Positions 1-9,800 of a DNA stretch of 64,000 nucleotides are shown in pieces; position 1 is the first letter of the stretch, and each line of letters starts with the position of its first letter. Source of the stretch: Limanda limanda (lineage: Eukaryota; Chordata; Actinopteri; Pleuronectiformes; Pleuronectidae); the NCBI RefSeq assembly GCF_963576545.1, contig NW_026870532.1, positions 620,001 to 684,000 of the forward strand. The letters run 5' to 3'. The translations under genes and the position numbers were made by a program. The notes under the pieces were generated by a model. The model was not told the origin of the DNA. It ran no database searches and saw nothing but the letters and a program-made list of their open reading frames with translations.

Positions 1-133
1 TAACCCTAACCCTTCCGAAAGTCGGAGAAGCTCAAGGATGGTACCGATCGATGCGCGCTACCCCATTTAGTGGGGGTAGAGCCTACTTGCAAGTCTCTCC
101 GACCTTCACAAAAAAAGTTATTCAAGAATATCT
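1..133 (+). repeat. Truncated A monomer at left edge
   Basis: This is the last 133 bp of an A unit. It starts inside the telomeric tract, and the first 30 bp (leader plus part of the tract) lie outside the window. The body is complete and is followed directly by a B unit. Confidence 0.95.
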
Positions 134-309
134 CCTCAGATTTGGGGGAATTTCGTCGGTCGACCTCTTACGAAGGTCGTACAAGCTCGCGGATGGTACC
201 AATCGATCCGCAGGACCCAAATTAGTCCAGATGCAACCACTTTCCAAGTCTCTCCGACCTTCACAAAAAAAGTTATTCAAGAATATCTCTTTCTCCTATG
301 TGCTTTCAT

Positions 310-330
310 CCCTAACCCTAACCCTAACCC
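310..330 (+). repeat. Telomere-like tract (CCCTAA)3CCC inside A (reference copy)
   Basis: Three perfect CCCTAA hexamers plus CCC, which is TTAGGG-type telomeric sequence on the minus strand. The same tract sits at the same place in 275 A units and makes up about 9.5% of the window together with the shorter versions. The minus strand has four GGG runs joined by TTA, the minimum for an intramolecular G-quadruplex. It also has two overlapping copies of TTAGGGTTA, which fits the vertebrate TRF1/TRF2 Myb-domain half-site (YTAGGGTTR). The tract is internal and short, so it is not a chromosome terminus. Confidence 0.93.
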
Positions 331-334
331 TTCC

Positions 335-425
335 GAAAGTCGGAGAAGCTCAAGGATGGTACCGATCGATGCGCGCTACCCCATTTAGTGGGGGTAGAGC
401 CTACTTGCAAGTCTCTCCGACCTTC
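335..425 (+). repeat. Interrupted 12 bp inverted repeat spanning the A body, with nested hairpin (reference copy)
   Basis: The arm GAAAGTCGGAGA at 335-346 is complementary at 11 of 12 positions to TCTCCGACCTTC at 414-425, leaving a 67 nt loop. Inside the loop, CTACCCCA (376-383) pairs with TGGGGGTAG (389-397), with one bulged G and a 5 nt loop. The right arm lies in the 44 bp box shared by A and B. In B the left arm reads GAAGGTCGTACA, which pairs at 10 of 12 positions, including 8 consecutive at the other end of the arm. The structure could form a cruciform or fold in a transcript. Function is unknown. Confidence 0.6.
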
Positions 426-436
426 ACAAAAAAAGT

Positions 437-448
437 TATTCAAGAATA
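437..448 (+). repeat. TATTC-AA-GAATA dyad in the shared 44 bp box (reference copy)
   Basis: A perfect 5-2-5 dyad near the 3' end of the monomer, present in A and B. It contains TTCnnGAA, the core of a two-pentamer heat-shock element. The resemblance is short and no binding is shown. It is damaged in only a few units, for example at about 9911-9922 (CAATAAT), 22699 and 28970 (CAAAAAT). Confidence 0.5.
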
Positions 449-940
449 TCTCTTTCTCCTATGTGCTTTCATCCCTAACCCTAACCCTAACCCTTCCGAA
501 AGTCGGAGAAGCTCAAGGATGGTACCGATCGATGCGCGCTACCCCATTTAGTGGGGGTAGAGCCTACTTGCAAGTCTCTCCGACCTTCACAAAAAAAGTT
601 ATTCAAGAATATCTCTTTCTCCTATGTGCTTTCATCCCTAACCCTAACCCTAACCCTTCCGAAAGTCGGAGAAGCTCAAAGATGGTACCGATCGATGCGC
701 GCTACCCCATTTAGTGGGGGTAGAGCCTACTTGCAAGTCTCTCCGACCTTCACAAAAAAAGTTATTCAAGAATATCTCTTTCTCCTATGTGCTTTCATCC
801 CTAACCCTAACCCTAACCCTTCCGAAAGTCGGAGAAGCTCAAGGATGGTACCGATCGATGCGCGCAACCCCATTTAGTGGGGGTAGAGCCTACTTGCAAG
901 TCTCTCCGACCTTCACAAAAAAAGTTATTCAAGAATATCT

Positions 941-1095
941 CCTCAGATTTGGGGGAATTTCGTCGGTCGACCTCTTCCGAAGGTCGTACAAGCTCGGGGA
1001 TGGTACCAATCGATCCGCAGGACCCAAATTAGTCCAGATGCAACCACTTTCCAAGTCTCTCCGACCTTCACAAAAAAAGTTATTCAAGAATATCT
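941..1095 (+). repeat. B monomer, 155 bp (reference copy)
   Basis: A typical B unit. The 34 bp leader 941-974 begins CCTCAGATTTGGGGG and contains a GTCGAC (SalI) site; it has no telomeric hexamer. The 121 bp body 975-1095 aligns without gaps to the A body, with 23 differences, all in its first 77 bp, and perfect identity over its last 44 bp (1052-1095). GGTACC and ATCGAT are kept. A-specific features lost include the CCCCA/TGGGG hairpin and the GCGCGC stretch. B and A are therefore diverged copies of one ancestral monomer with exchanged or remodelled leaders. The direction of change cannot be told from this window. Confidence 0.95.
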
Positions 1096-2387
1096 CTTTC
1101 TCCTATGTGCTTTCATCCCTAACCCTAACCCTAACCCTTCCGAAAGTCGGAGAAGCTCAAGGATGGTACCGATCGATGCGCGCTACCCCATTTAGTGGGG
1201 GTAGAGCCTACTTGCAAGTCTCTCCGACCTTCACAAAAAAAGTTATTCAAGAATATCTCTTTCTCCTATGTGCTTTCATCCCTAACCCTAACCCTAACCC
1301 TTCCGAAAGTCGGAGAAGCTCAAGGATGGTACCGATCGATGCGCGCTACCCCATTTAGTGGGGGTAGAGCCTACTTGCAAGTCTCTCCGACCTTCACAAA
1401 AAAAGTTATTCAAGAATATCTCTTTCTCCTATGTGCTTTCATCCCTAACCCTAACCCTAACCCTTCCGAAAGTCGGAGAAGCTCAAGGATGGTACCGATC
1501 GATGCGCGCTACCCCATTTAGTGGGGGTAGAGCCTACTTGCAAGTCTCTCCGACCTTCACAAAAAAAGTTATTCAAGAATATCTCTTTCTCCTATGTGCT
1601 TTCATCCCTAACCCTAACCCTTCCGAAAGTCGGAGAAGCTCAAGGATGGTACCGATCGATGCGCGCTACCCCATTTAGTGGGGGTAGAGCCTACTTGCAA
1701 GTCTCTCCGACCTTCACAAAAAAAGTTATTCAAGAATATCTCTTTCTCCTATGTGCTTTCATCCCTAACCCTAACCCTAACCCTTCCGAAAGTCGGAGAA
1801 GCTCAAGGATGGTACCGATCGATGCGCGCTACCCCATTTAGTGGGGGTAGAGCCTACTTGCAAGTCTCTCCGACCTTCACAAAAAAAGTTATTCAAGAAT
1901 ATCTCTTTCTCCTATGTGCTTTCATCCCTAACCCTAACCCTAACCCTTCCGAAAGTCGGAGAAGCTCAAAGATGGTACCGATCGATGTGCGCTACCCCAT
2001 TTAGTGGGGGTAGAGCCTACTTGCAAGTCTCTCCGACCTTCACAAAAAAAGTTATTCAAGAATATCTCTTTCTCCTATGTGCTTTCATCCCTAACCCTAA
2101 CCCTTCCGAAAGTCGGAGAAGCTCAAGGATGGTACCGATCGATGCGCGCTACCCCATTTAGTGGGGGTAGAGCCTACTTGCAAGTCTCTCCGACCTTCAC
2201 AAAAAAAGTTATTCAAGAATATCTCTTTCTCCTATGTGCTTTCATCCCTAACCCTAACCCTAACCCTTCCGAAAGTCGGAGAAGCTCAAGGATGGTACCG
2301 ATCGATGCGCGCTACCCCATTTAGTGGGGGTAGAGCCTACTTGCAAGTCTCTCCGACCTTCACAAAAAAAGTTATTCAAGAATATCT
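1096..2387 (+). repeat. Eight-A block, copy 1 (other copies at 14578-15869 and 59850-61141)
   Basis: Eight consecutive A units, 1,292 bp, with hexamer counts 3,3,3,2,3,3,2,3. The same count pattern occurs in two other blocks of identical length at 14578-15869 and 59850-61141. The sixth unit carries AAAGATGG in all three. Shorter versions without the first two units occur at 50848-51813 and 54545-55510. Identical count patterns in distant blocks argue for block duplication, not independent slippage. Confidence 0.88.
1585..1741 (+). repeat. A units with two CCCTAA hexamers (157 bp class; first of fifteen)
   Basis: Fifteen A units have two hexamers plus CCC. They start at 1585, 2068, 3831, 15067, 15550, 26249, 42164, 51011, 51494, 54708, 55191, 56954, 60339, 60822 and 62585. 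Thirteen lie inside long A runs and belong to one recurring module in which a two-hexamer A is followed two units later by the AAAGATGG variant or by another shortened unit. The other two (26249 and 42164) directly follow a B and look like independent losses. Confidence 0.9.
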
Positions 2388-4639
2388 CCTCAGATTTGGG
2401 GGAATTTCGTCGGTCGACCTCTTTCGAAGGTCGTACAAGCTCGGGGATGGTACCAATCGATCCGCAGGACCCAAATTAGTCCAGATGCAACCACTTTCCA
2501 AGTCTCTCCGACCTTCACAAAAAAAGTTATTCAAGAATATCTCTTTCTCCTATGTGCTTTCATCCCTAACCCTAACCCTAACCCTTCCGAAAGTCGGAGA
2601 AGCTCAAGGATGGTACCGATCGATGCGCGCTACCCCATTTAGTGGGGGTAGAGCCTACTTGCAAGTCTCTCCGACCTTCACAAAAAACGTTATTCAAGAA
2701 TATCTCTTTCTCCTATGTGCTTTCATCCCTAACCCTAACCCTAACCCTTCCGAAAGTCGGAGAAGCTCAAGGATGGTACCGATCGATGCGCGCTACCCCA
2801 TTTAGTGGGGGTAGAGCCTACTTGCAAGTCTCTCCGACCTTCACAAAAAAAGTTATTCAAGAATATCTCCTCAGATTTGGGGGAATTTCGTCAGTCGACC
2901 TCTTTCGAAGGTCGTACAAGCTCGGGGATGGTACCAATCGATCCGCAGGACCCAAATTAGTCCAGATGCAACCACTTTCCAAGTCTCTCCGACCTTCACA
3001 AAAAAAGTTATTCAAGAATATCTCTTTCTCCTATGTGCTTTCATCCCTAACCCTAACCCTAACCCTTCCAAAAGTCGGAGAAGCTCAAGGATGGTACCGA
3101 TCGATGCGCGCTACCCCATTTAGTGGGGGTAGAGCCTACTTGCAAGTCTCTCCGACCTTCACAAAAAAAGTTATTCAAGAATATCTCTTTCTCCTATGTG
3201 CTTTCATCCCTAACCCTAACCCTAACCCTTCCGAAAGTCGGAGAAGCTCAAGGATGGTACCGATCGATGCGCGCTACCCCATTTAGTGGGGGTAGAGCCT
3301 ACTTGCAAGTCTTTCCGACCTTCACAAAAAAAGTTATTCAAGAATATCTCTTTCTCCTATGTGCTTTCATCCCTAACCCTAACCCTAACCCTTCCGAAAG
3401 TCGGAGAAGCTCAAGGATGGTACCGATCGATGTGCGCAACCCCATTTAGTGGGGGTAGAGCCTACTTGCAAGTCTCTCCGACCTTCACAAAAAAAGTTAT
3501 TCAAGAATATCTCCTCAGATTTGGGGGAATTTCGTCGGTCGACCTCTTCCGAAGGTCGTACAAGCTCGGGGATGGTACCAATCGATCCGCAGGACCCAAA
3601 TTAGTCCAGATGCAACCACTTTCCAAGTCTCTCCGACCTTCACAAAAAAAGTTATTCAAGAATATCTCTTTCTCCTATGTGCTTTCATCCCTAACCCTAA
3701 CCCTAACCCTTCCGAAAGTCGGAGAAGCTCAAGGATGGTACCGATCGATGCGCGCTACCCCATTTAGTGGGGGTAGAGCCTACTTGCAAGTCTCTCCGAC
3801 CTTCACAAAAAAAGTTATTCAAGAATATCTCTTTCTCCTATGTGCTTTCATCCCTAACCCTAACCCTTCCGAAAGTCGGAGAAGCTCAAGGATGGTACCG
3901 ATCGATGCGCGCTACCCCATTTAGTGGGGGTAGAGCCTACTTGCAAGTCTCTCCGACCTTCACAAAAAAAGTTATTCAAGAATATCTCTTTCTCCTATGT
4001 GCTTTCATCCCTAACCCTAACCCTAACCCTTCCGAAAGTCGGAGAAGCTCAAGGATGGTACCGATCGATGCGCGCTACCCCATTTAGTGGGGGTAGAGCC
4101 TACTTGCAAGTCTCTCCGACCTTCACAAAAAAAGTTATTCAAGAATATCTCTTTCTCCTATGTGCTTTCATCCCTAACCCTAACCCTAACCCTTCCGAAA
4201 GTCGGAGAAGCTCAAAGATGGTACCGATCGATGCGCGCTACCCCATTTAGTGGGGGTAGAGCCTACTTGCAAGTCTCTCCGACCTTCACAAAAAAAGTTA
4301 TTCAAGAATATCTCTTTCTCCTATGTGCTTTCATCCCTAACCCTAACCCTAACCCTTCCGAAAGTCGGAGAAGCTCAAGGATGGTACCGATCGATGCGCG
4401 CTACCCCATTTAGTGGGGGTAGAGCCTACTTGCAAGTCTCTCCGACCTTCACAAAAAAAGTTATTCAAGAATATCTCTTTCTCCTATGTGCTTTCATCCC
4501 TAACCCTAACCCTAACCCTTCCGAAAGTCGGAGAAGCTCAAGGATGGTACCGATCGATGCGCGCTACCCCATTTAGTGGGGGTAGAGCCTACTTGCAAGT
4601 CTCTCCGACCTTCACAAAAAAAGTTATTCAAGAATATCT

Positions 4640-6865
4640 CCTCAGATTTGGGGGAATTTCGTCGGTCGACCTCTTCCGAAGGTCGTACAAGCTCGGGGAT
4701 GGTACCAATCGATCCGCAGGACCCAAATTAGTCCAGATGCAACCACTTTCCAAGTCTCTCCGACCTTCACAAAAAAAGTTATTCAAGAATATCTCTTTCT
4801 CCTATGTGCTTTCATCCCTAACCCTAACCCTAACCCTTCCGAAAGTCGGAGAAGCTCAAGGATGGTACCGATCGATGCGCGCTACCCCATTTAGTGGGGG
4901 TAGAGCCTACTTGCAAGTCTCTCCGACCTTCACAAAAAACGTTATTCAAGAATATCTCTTTCTCCTATGTGCTTTCATCCCTAACCCTAACCCTAACCCT
5001 TCCGAAAGTCGGAGAAGCTCAAGGATGGTACCGATCGATGCGCGCTACCCCATTTAGTGGGGGTAGAGCCTACTTGCAAGTCTCTCCGACCTTCACAAAA
5101 AAAGTTATTCAAGAATATCTCCTCAGATTTGGGGGAATTTCGTCGGTCGACCTCTTTCGAAGGTCGTACAAGCTCGGGGATGGTACCAATCGATCCGCAG
5201 GACCCAAATTAGTCCAGATGCAACCACTTTCCAAGTCTCTCCGACCTTCACAAAAAAAGTTATTCAAGAATATCTCTTTCTCCTATGTGCTTTCATCCCT
5301 AACCCTTCCGAAAGTCGGAGAAGCTCAAGGATGGTACCGATCGATGCGCGCAACCCCATTTAGTGGGGGTAGAGCCTACTTGCAAGTCTCTCCGACCTTC
5401 ACAAAAAAAGTTATTCAAGAATATCTCTTTCTCCTATGTGCTTTCATCCCTAACCCTAACCCTAACCCTTCCGAAAGTCGGAGAAGCTCAAGGATGGTAC
5501 CGATCGATGCGCGCTACCCCATTTAGTGGGGGTAGAGCCTACTTGCAAGTCTCTCCGACCTTCACAAAAAAAGTTATTCAAGAATATCTCTTTCTCCTAT
5601 GTGCTTTCATCCCTAACCCTAACCCTAACCCTTCCGAAAGTCGGAGAAGCTCAAGGATGGTACCGATCGATGTGCGCTACCCCATTTAGTGGGGGTAAAG
5701 CCTACTTGCAAGTCTCTCCGACCTTCACAAAAAAAGTTATTCAAGAATATCTCCTCAGATTTGGGGGAATTTCGTCGGTCGACCTCTTCCGAAGGTCGTA
5801 CAAGCTCGGGGATGGTACCAATCGATCCGCAGGACCCAAATTAGTCCAGATGCAACCACTTTCCAAGTCTCTCCGACCTTCACAAAAAAAGTTATTCAAG
5901 AATATCTCTTTCTCCTATGTGCTTTCATCCCTAACCCTAACCCTAACCCTTCCGAAAGTCGGAGAAGCTCAAGGATGGTACCGATCGATGCGCGCTACCC
6001 CATTTAGTGGGGGTAGAGCCTACTTGCAAGTCTCTCCGACCTTCACAAAAAACGTTATTCAAGAATATCTCTTTCTCCTATGTGCTTTCATCCCTAACCC
6101 TAACCCTAACCCTTCCGAAAGTCGGAGAAGCTCAAGGATGGTACCGATCGATGCGCGCTACCCCATTTAGTGGGGGTAGAGCCTACTTGCAAGTCTCTCC
6201 GACCTTCACAAAAAAAGTTATTCAAGAATATCTCCTCAGATTTGGGGGAATTTCGTCGGTCGACCTCTTTCGAAGGTCGTACAAGCTCGGGGATGGTACC
6301 AATCGATCCGCAGGACCCAAATTAGTCCAGATGCAACCACTTTCCAAGTCTCTCCGACCTTCACAAAAAAAGTTATTCAAGAATATCTCTTTCTCCTATG
6401 TGCTTTCATCCCTAACCCTTCCGAAAGTCGGAGAAGCTCAAGGATGGTACCGATCGATGCGCGCAACCCCATTTAGTGGGGGTAGAGCCTACTTGCAAGT
6501 CTCTCCGACCTTCACAAAAAAAGTTATTCAAGAATATCTCTTTCTCCTATGTGCTTTCATCCCTAACCCTAACCCTAACCCTTCCGAAAGTCGGAGAAGC
6601 TCAAGGATGGTACCGATCGATGCGCGCTACCCCATTTAGTGGGGGTAGAGCCTACTTGCAAGTCTCTCCGACCTTCACAAAAAAAGTTATTCAAGAATAT
6701 CTCTTTCTCCTATGTGCTTTCATCCCTAACCCTAACCCTAACCCTTCCGAAAGTCGGAGAAGCTCAAGGATGGTACCGATCGATGTGCGCTACCCCATTT
6801 AGTGGGGGTAAAGCCTACTTGCAAGTCTCTCCGACCTTCACAAAAAAAGTTATTCAAGAATATCT
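4640..6865 (+). repeat. 1,113 bp higher-order repeat, tandem pair
   Basis: Copy 1 is 4640-5752 and copy 2 is 5753-6865. Each runs B, A (AACGTT variant), A, B (CTTTCG variant), A with one hexamer, A, A (GATGTGCGC and GTAAAGCC variants). The unit lengths sum to 1,113 and all markers coincide. A related order reappears at 63231-64000. Confidence 0.9.
5276..5426 (+). repeat. A units with a single CCCTAA hexamer (151 bp class; first of seven)
   Basis: Seven A units carry one CCCTAA plus CCC instead of three: 5276-5426, 6389-6539, 16025-16175, 17130-17280, 19686-19836, 20791-20941 and 63386-63536. All seven directly follow a B unit. Five of them also carry the GCGCAACCCC substitution. They retain two GGG runs on the minus strand and no TTAGGGTTA site. 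They probably descend from one or a few loss events spread by amplification of larger blocks. Confidence 0.92.
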
Positions 6866-9800
6866 CCTCAGATTTGGGGGAATTTCGTCGGTCGACCTCT
6901 TCCGAAGGTCGTACAAGCTCGGGGATGGTACCAATCGATCCGCAGGACCCAAATTAGTCCAGATGCAACCACTTTCCAAGTCTCTCCGACCTTCACAAAA
7001 AAAGTTATTCAAGAATATCTCTTTCTCCTATGTGCTTTCATCCCTAACCCTAACCCTAACCCTTCCGAAAGTCGGAGAAGCTCAAGGATGGTACCGATCG
7101 ATGCGCGCTACCCCATTTAGTGGGGGTAGAGCCTACTTGCAAGTCTCTCCGACCTTCACAAAAAAAGTTATTCAAGAATATCTCTTTCTCCTATGTGCTT
7201 TCATCCCTAACCCTAACCCTAACCCTTCCGAAAGTCGGAGAAGCTCAAAGATGGTACCGATCGATGCGCGCTACCCCATTTAGTGGGGGTAGAGCCTACT
7301 TGCAAGTCTCTCCGACCTTCACAAAAAAAGTTATTCAAGAATATCTCTTTCTCCTATGTGCTTTCATCCCTAACCCTAACCCTAACCCTTCCGAAAGTCG
7401 GAGAAGCTCAAGGATGGTACCGATCGATGCGCGCAACCCCATTTAGTGGGGGTAGAGCCTACTTGCAAGTCTCTCCGACCTTCACAAAAAAAGTTATTCA
7501 AGAATATCTCCTCAGATTTGGGGGAATTTCGTCGGTCGACCTCTTCCGAAGGTCGTACAAGCTCGGGGATGGTACCAATCGATCCGCAGGACCCAAATTA
7601 GTCCAGATGCAACCACTTTCCAAGTCTCTCCGACCTTCACAAAAAAAGTTATTCAAGAATATCTCTTTCTCCTATGTGCTTTCATCCCTAACCCTAACCC
7701 TAACCCTTCCGAAAGTCGGAGAAGCTCAAGGATGGTACCGATCGATGCGCGCTACCCCATTTAGTGGGGGTAGAGCCTACTTGCAAGTCTCTCCGACCTT
7801 CACAAAAAAAGTTATTCAAGAATATCTCTTTCTCCTATGTGCTTTCATCCCTAACCCTAACCCTAACCCTTCCGAAAGTCGGAGAAGCTCAAGGATGGTA
7901 CCGATCGATGCGCGCTACCCCATTTAGTGGGGGTAGAGCCTACTTGCAAGTCTCTCCGACCTTCACAAAAAAAGTTATTCAAGAATATCTCTTTCTCCTA
8001 TGTGCTTTCATCCCTAACCCTAACCCTAACCCTTCCGAAAGTCGGAGAAGCTCAAGGATGGTACCGATCGATGCGCGCTACCCCATTTAGTGGGGGTAGA
8101 GCCTACTTGCAAGTCTCTCCGACCTTCACAAAAAAAGTTATTCAAGAATATCTCTTTCTCCTATGTGCTTTCATCCCTAACCCTAACCCTAACCCTTCCG
8201 AAAGTCGGAGAAGCTCAAGGATGGTACCGATCGATGCGCGCAACCCCATTTAGTGGGGGTAGAGCCTACTTGCAAGTCTCTCCGACCTTCACAAAAAAAG
8301 TTATTCAAGAATATCTCCTCAGATTTGGGGGAATTTCGTCGGTCGACCTCTTCCGAAGGTCGTACAAGCTCGGGGATGGTACCAATCGATCCGCAGGACC
8401 CAAATTAGTCCAGATGCAACCACTTTTCAAGTCTCTCCGACCTTCACAAAAAAAGTTATTCAAGAATATCTCTTTCTCCTATGTGCTTTCATCCCTAACC
8501 CTAACCCTAACCCTTCCGAAAGTCGGAGAAGCTCAAGGATGGTACCGATCGATGCGCGCTACCCCATTTAGTGGGGGTAGAGCCTACTTGCAAGTCTCTC
8601 CGACCTTCACAAAAAAAGTTATTCAAGAATATCTCTTTCTCCTATGTGCTTTCATCCCTAACCCTAACCCTAACCCTTACGAAAGTCGGAGAAGCTCAAG
8701 GATGGTACCGATCGATGCGCGCTACCCCATTTAGTGGGGGTAGAGCCTACTTGCAAGTCTCTCCGACCTTCACAAAAAAAGTTATTCAAGAATATCTCTT
8801 TCTCCTATGTGCTTTCATCCCTAACCCTAACCCTAACCCTTCCGAAAGTCGGAGAAGCTCAAGGATGGTACCGATCGATGTGCGCTACCCCATTTAGTGG
8901 GGGTAGAGCCTACTTGCAAGTCTCTCCGACCTTCACAAAAAACGTTATTCAAGAATATCTCTTTCTCCTATGTGCTTTCATCCCTAACCCTAACCCTAAC
9001 CCTTCCGAAAGTCGGAGAAGCTCAAGGATGGTACCGATCGATGCGCGCTACCCCATTTAGTGGGGGTAGAGCCTACTTGCAAGTCTCTCCGACCTTCACA
9101 AAAAAAGTTATTCAAGAATATCTCCTCAGATTTGGGGGAATTTCGTCGGTCGACCTCTTCCGAAGGTCGTACAAGCTCGGGGATGGTACCAATCGATCCG
9201 CAGGACCCAAATTAGTCCAGATGCAACCACTTTCCAAGTCTCTCCGACCTTCACAAAAAAAGTTATTCAAGAATATCTCTTTCTCCTATGTGCTTTCATC
9301 CCTAACCCTAACCCTAACCCTTCCAAAAGTCGGAGAAGCTCAAGGATGGTACCGATCGATGCGCGCTACCCCATTTAGTGGGGGTAGAGCCTACTTGCAA
9401 GTCTCTCCGACCTTCACAAAAAAAGTTATTCAAGAATATCTCTTTCTCCTATGTGCTTTCATCCCTAACCCTAACCCTAACCCTTCCGAAAGTCGGAGAA
9501 GCTCAAGGATGGTACCGATCGATGCGCGCAACCCCATTTAGTGGGGGTAGAGCCTACTTGCAAGTCTCTCCGACCTTCACAAAAAAAGTTATTCAAGAAT
9601 ATCTCCTCAGATTTGGGGGAATTTCGTCGGTCGACCTCTTCCGAAGGTCGTACAAGCTCGGGGATGGTACCAATCGATCAGCAGGACCCAAATTAGTCCA
9701 GATGCAACCACTTTCCAAGTCTCTCCGACCTTCACAAAAAAAGTTATTCAAGAATATCTCTTTCTCCTATGTGCTTTCATCCCTAACCCTAACCCTAACC

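Larger units (their letters stand above)
289..451 (+). repeat. A monomer, 163 bp (reference copy)
   Basis: A typical A unit. Leader 289-309 begins CTTTCTCCTATG. The telomeric tract is 310-330. The 121 bp body is 331-451. The body holds GGTACC (KpnI), CGATCG and ATCGAT (PvuI, ClaI), a GCGCGC stretch, a CCCCA-TTTAG-TGGGG hairpin and the 44 bp box shared with B (408-451). The length is close to one nucleosome repeat, as in many eukaryotic satellites. Other A units differ mainly by single substitutions. Recurrent ones are CCGAAAG to CCAAAAG, AAGGATGG to AAAGATGG, GATGCGCGC to GATGTGCGC or GATGCGTGC, GCGCTACC to GCGCAACC, GTAGAGCC to GTAAAGCC, and AAAAAGTT to AAAACGTT. These recurrent variants serve as markers for the higher-order repeats. 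Confidence 0.95.
1..5890 (+). repeat. Left-end segment that recurs at the right end of the window (58755-64000)
   Basis: Positions 1-4476 match 58755-63230 with a constant shift of 58,754 bp, and 5121-5890 match 63231-64000 with a shift of 58,110 bp. The right copy is missing 644 bp, which is A+B+A+A. Linked markers include the only two B units with CTCGCGGATGG (134 and 58888), the AAAGATGG and GCGCAACCCC units, the eight-A block, the GTCAGTCGACC B and the one-hexamer A. A few single-base differences exist, for example CTTACGAAGG versus CTTCCGAAGG in that first B. Confidence 0.92.

Noticed and set aside
310..330. Plant-type (TTTAGGG) or insect-type (TTAGG) telomere
   Set aside because: The repeat is strictly six bases, CCCTAA/TTAGGG, in every tract inspected.
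437..448. Bacterial promoter or AT-rich replication origin at the A7/TATTC region
   Set aside because: The match is only a short AT-rich stretch repeated in every unit, with no surrounding bacterial context.
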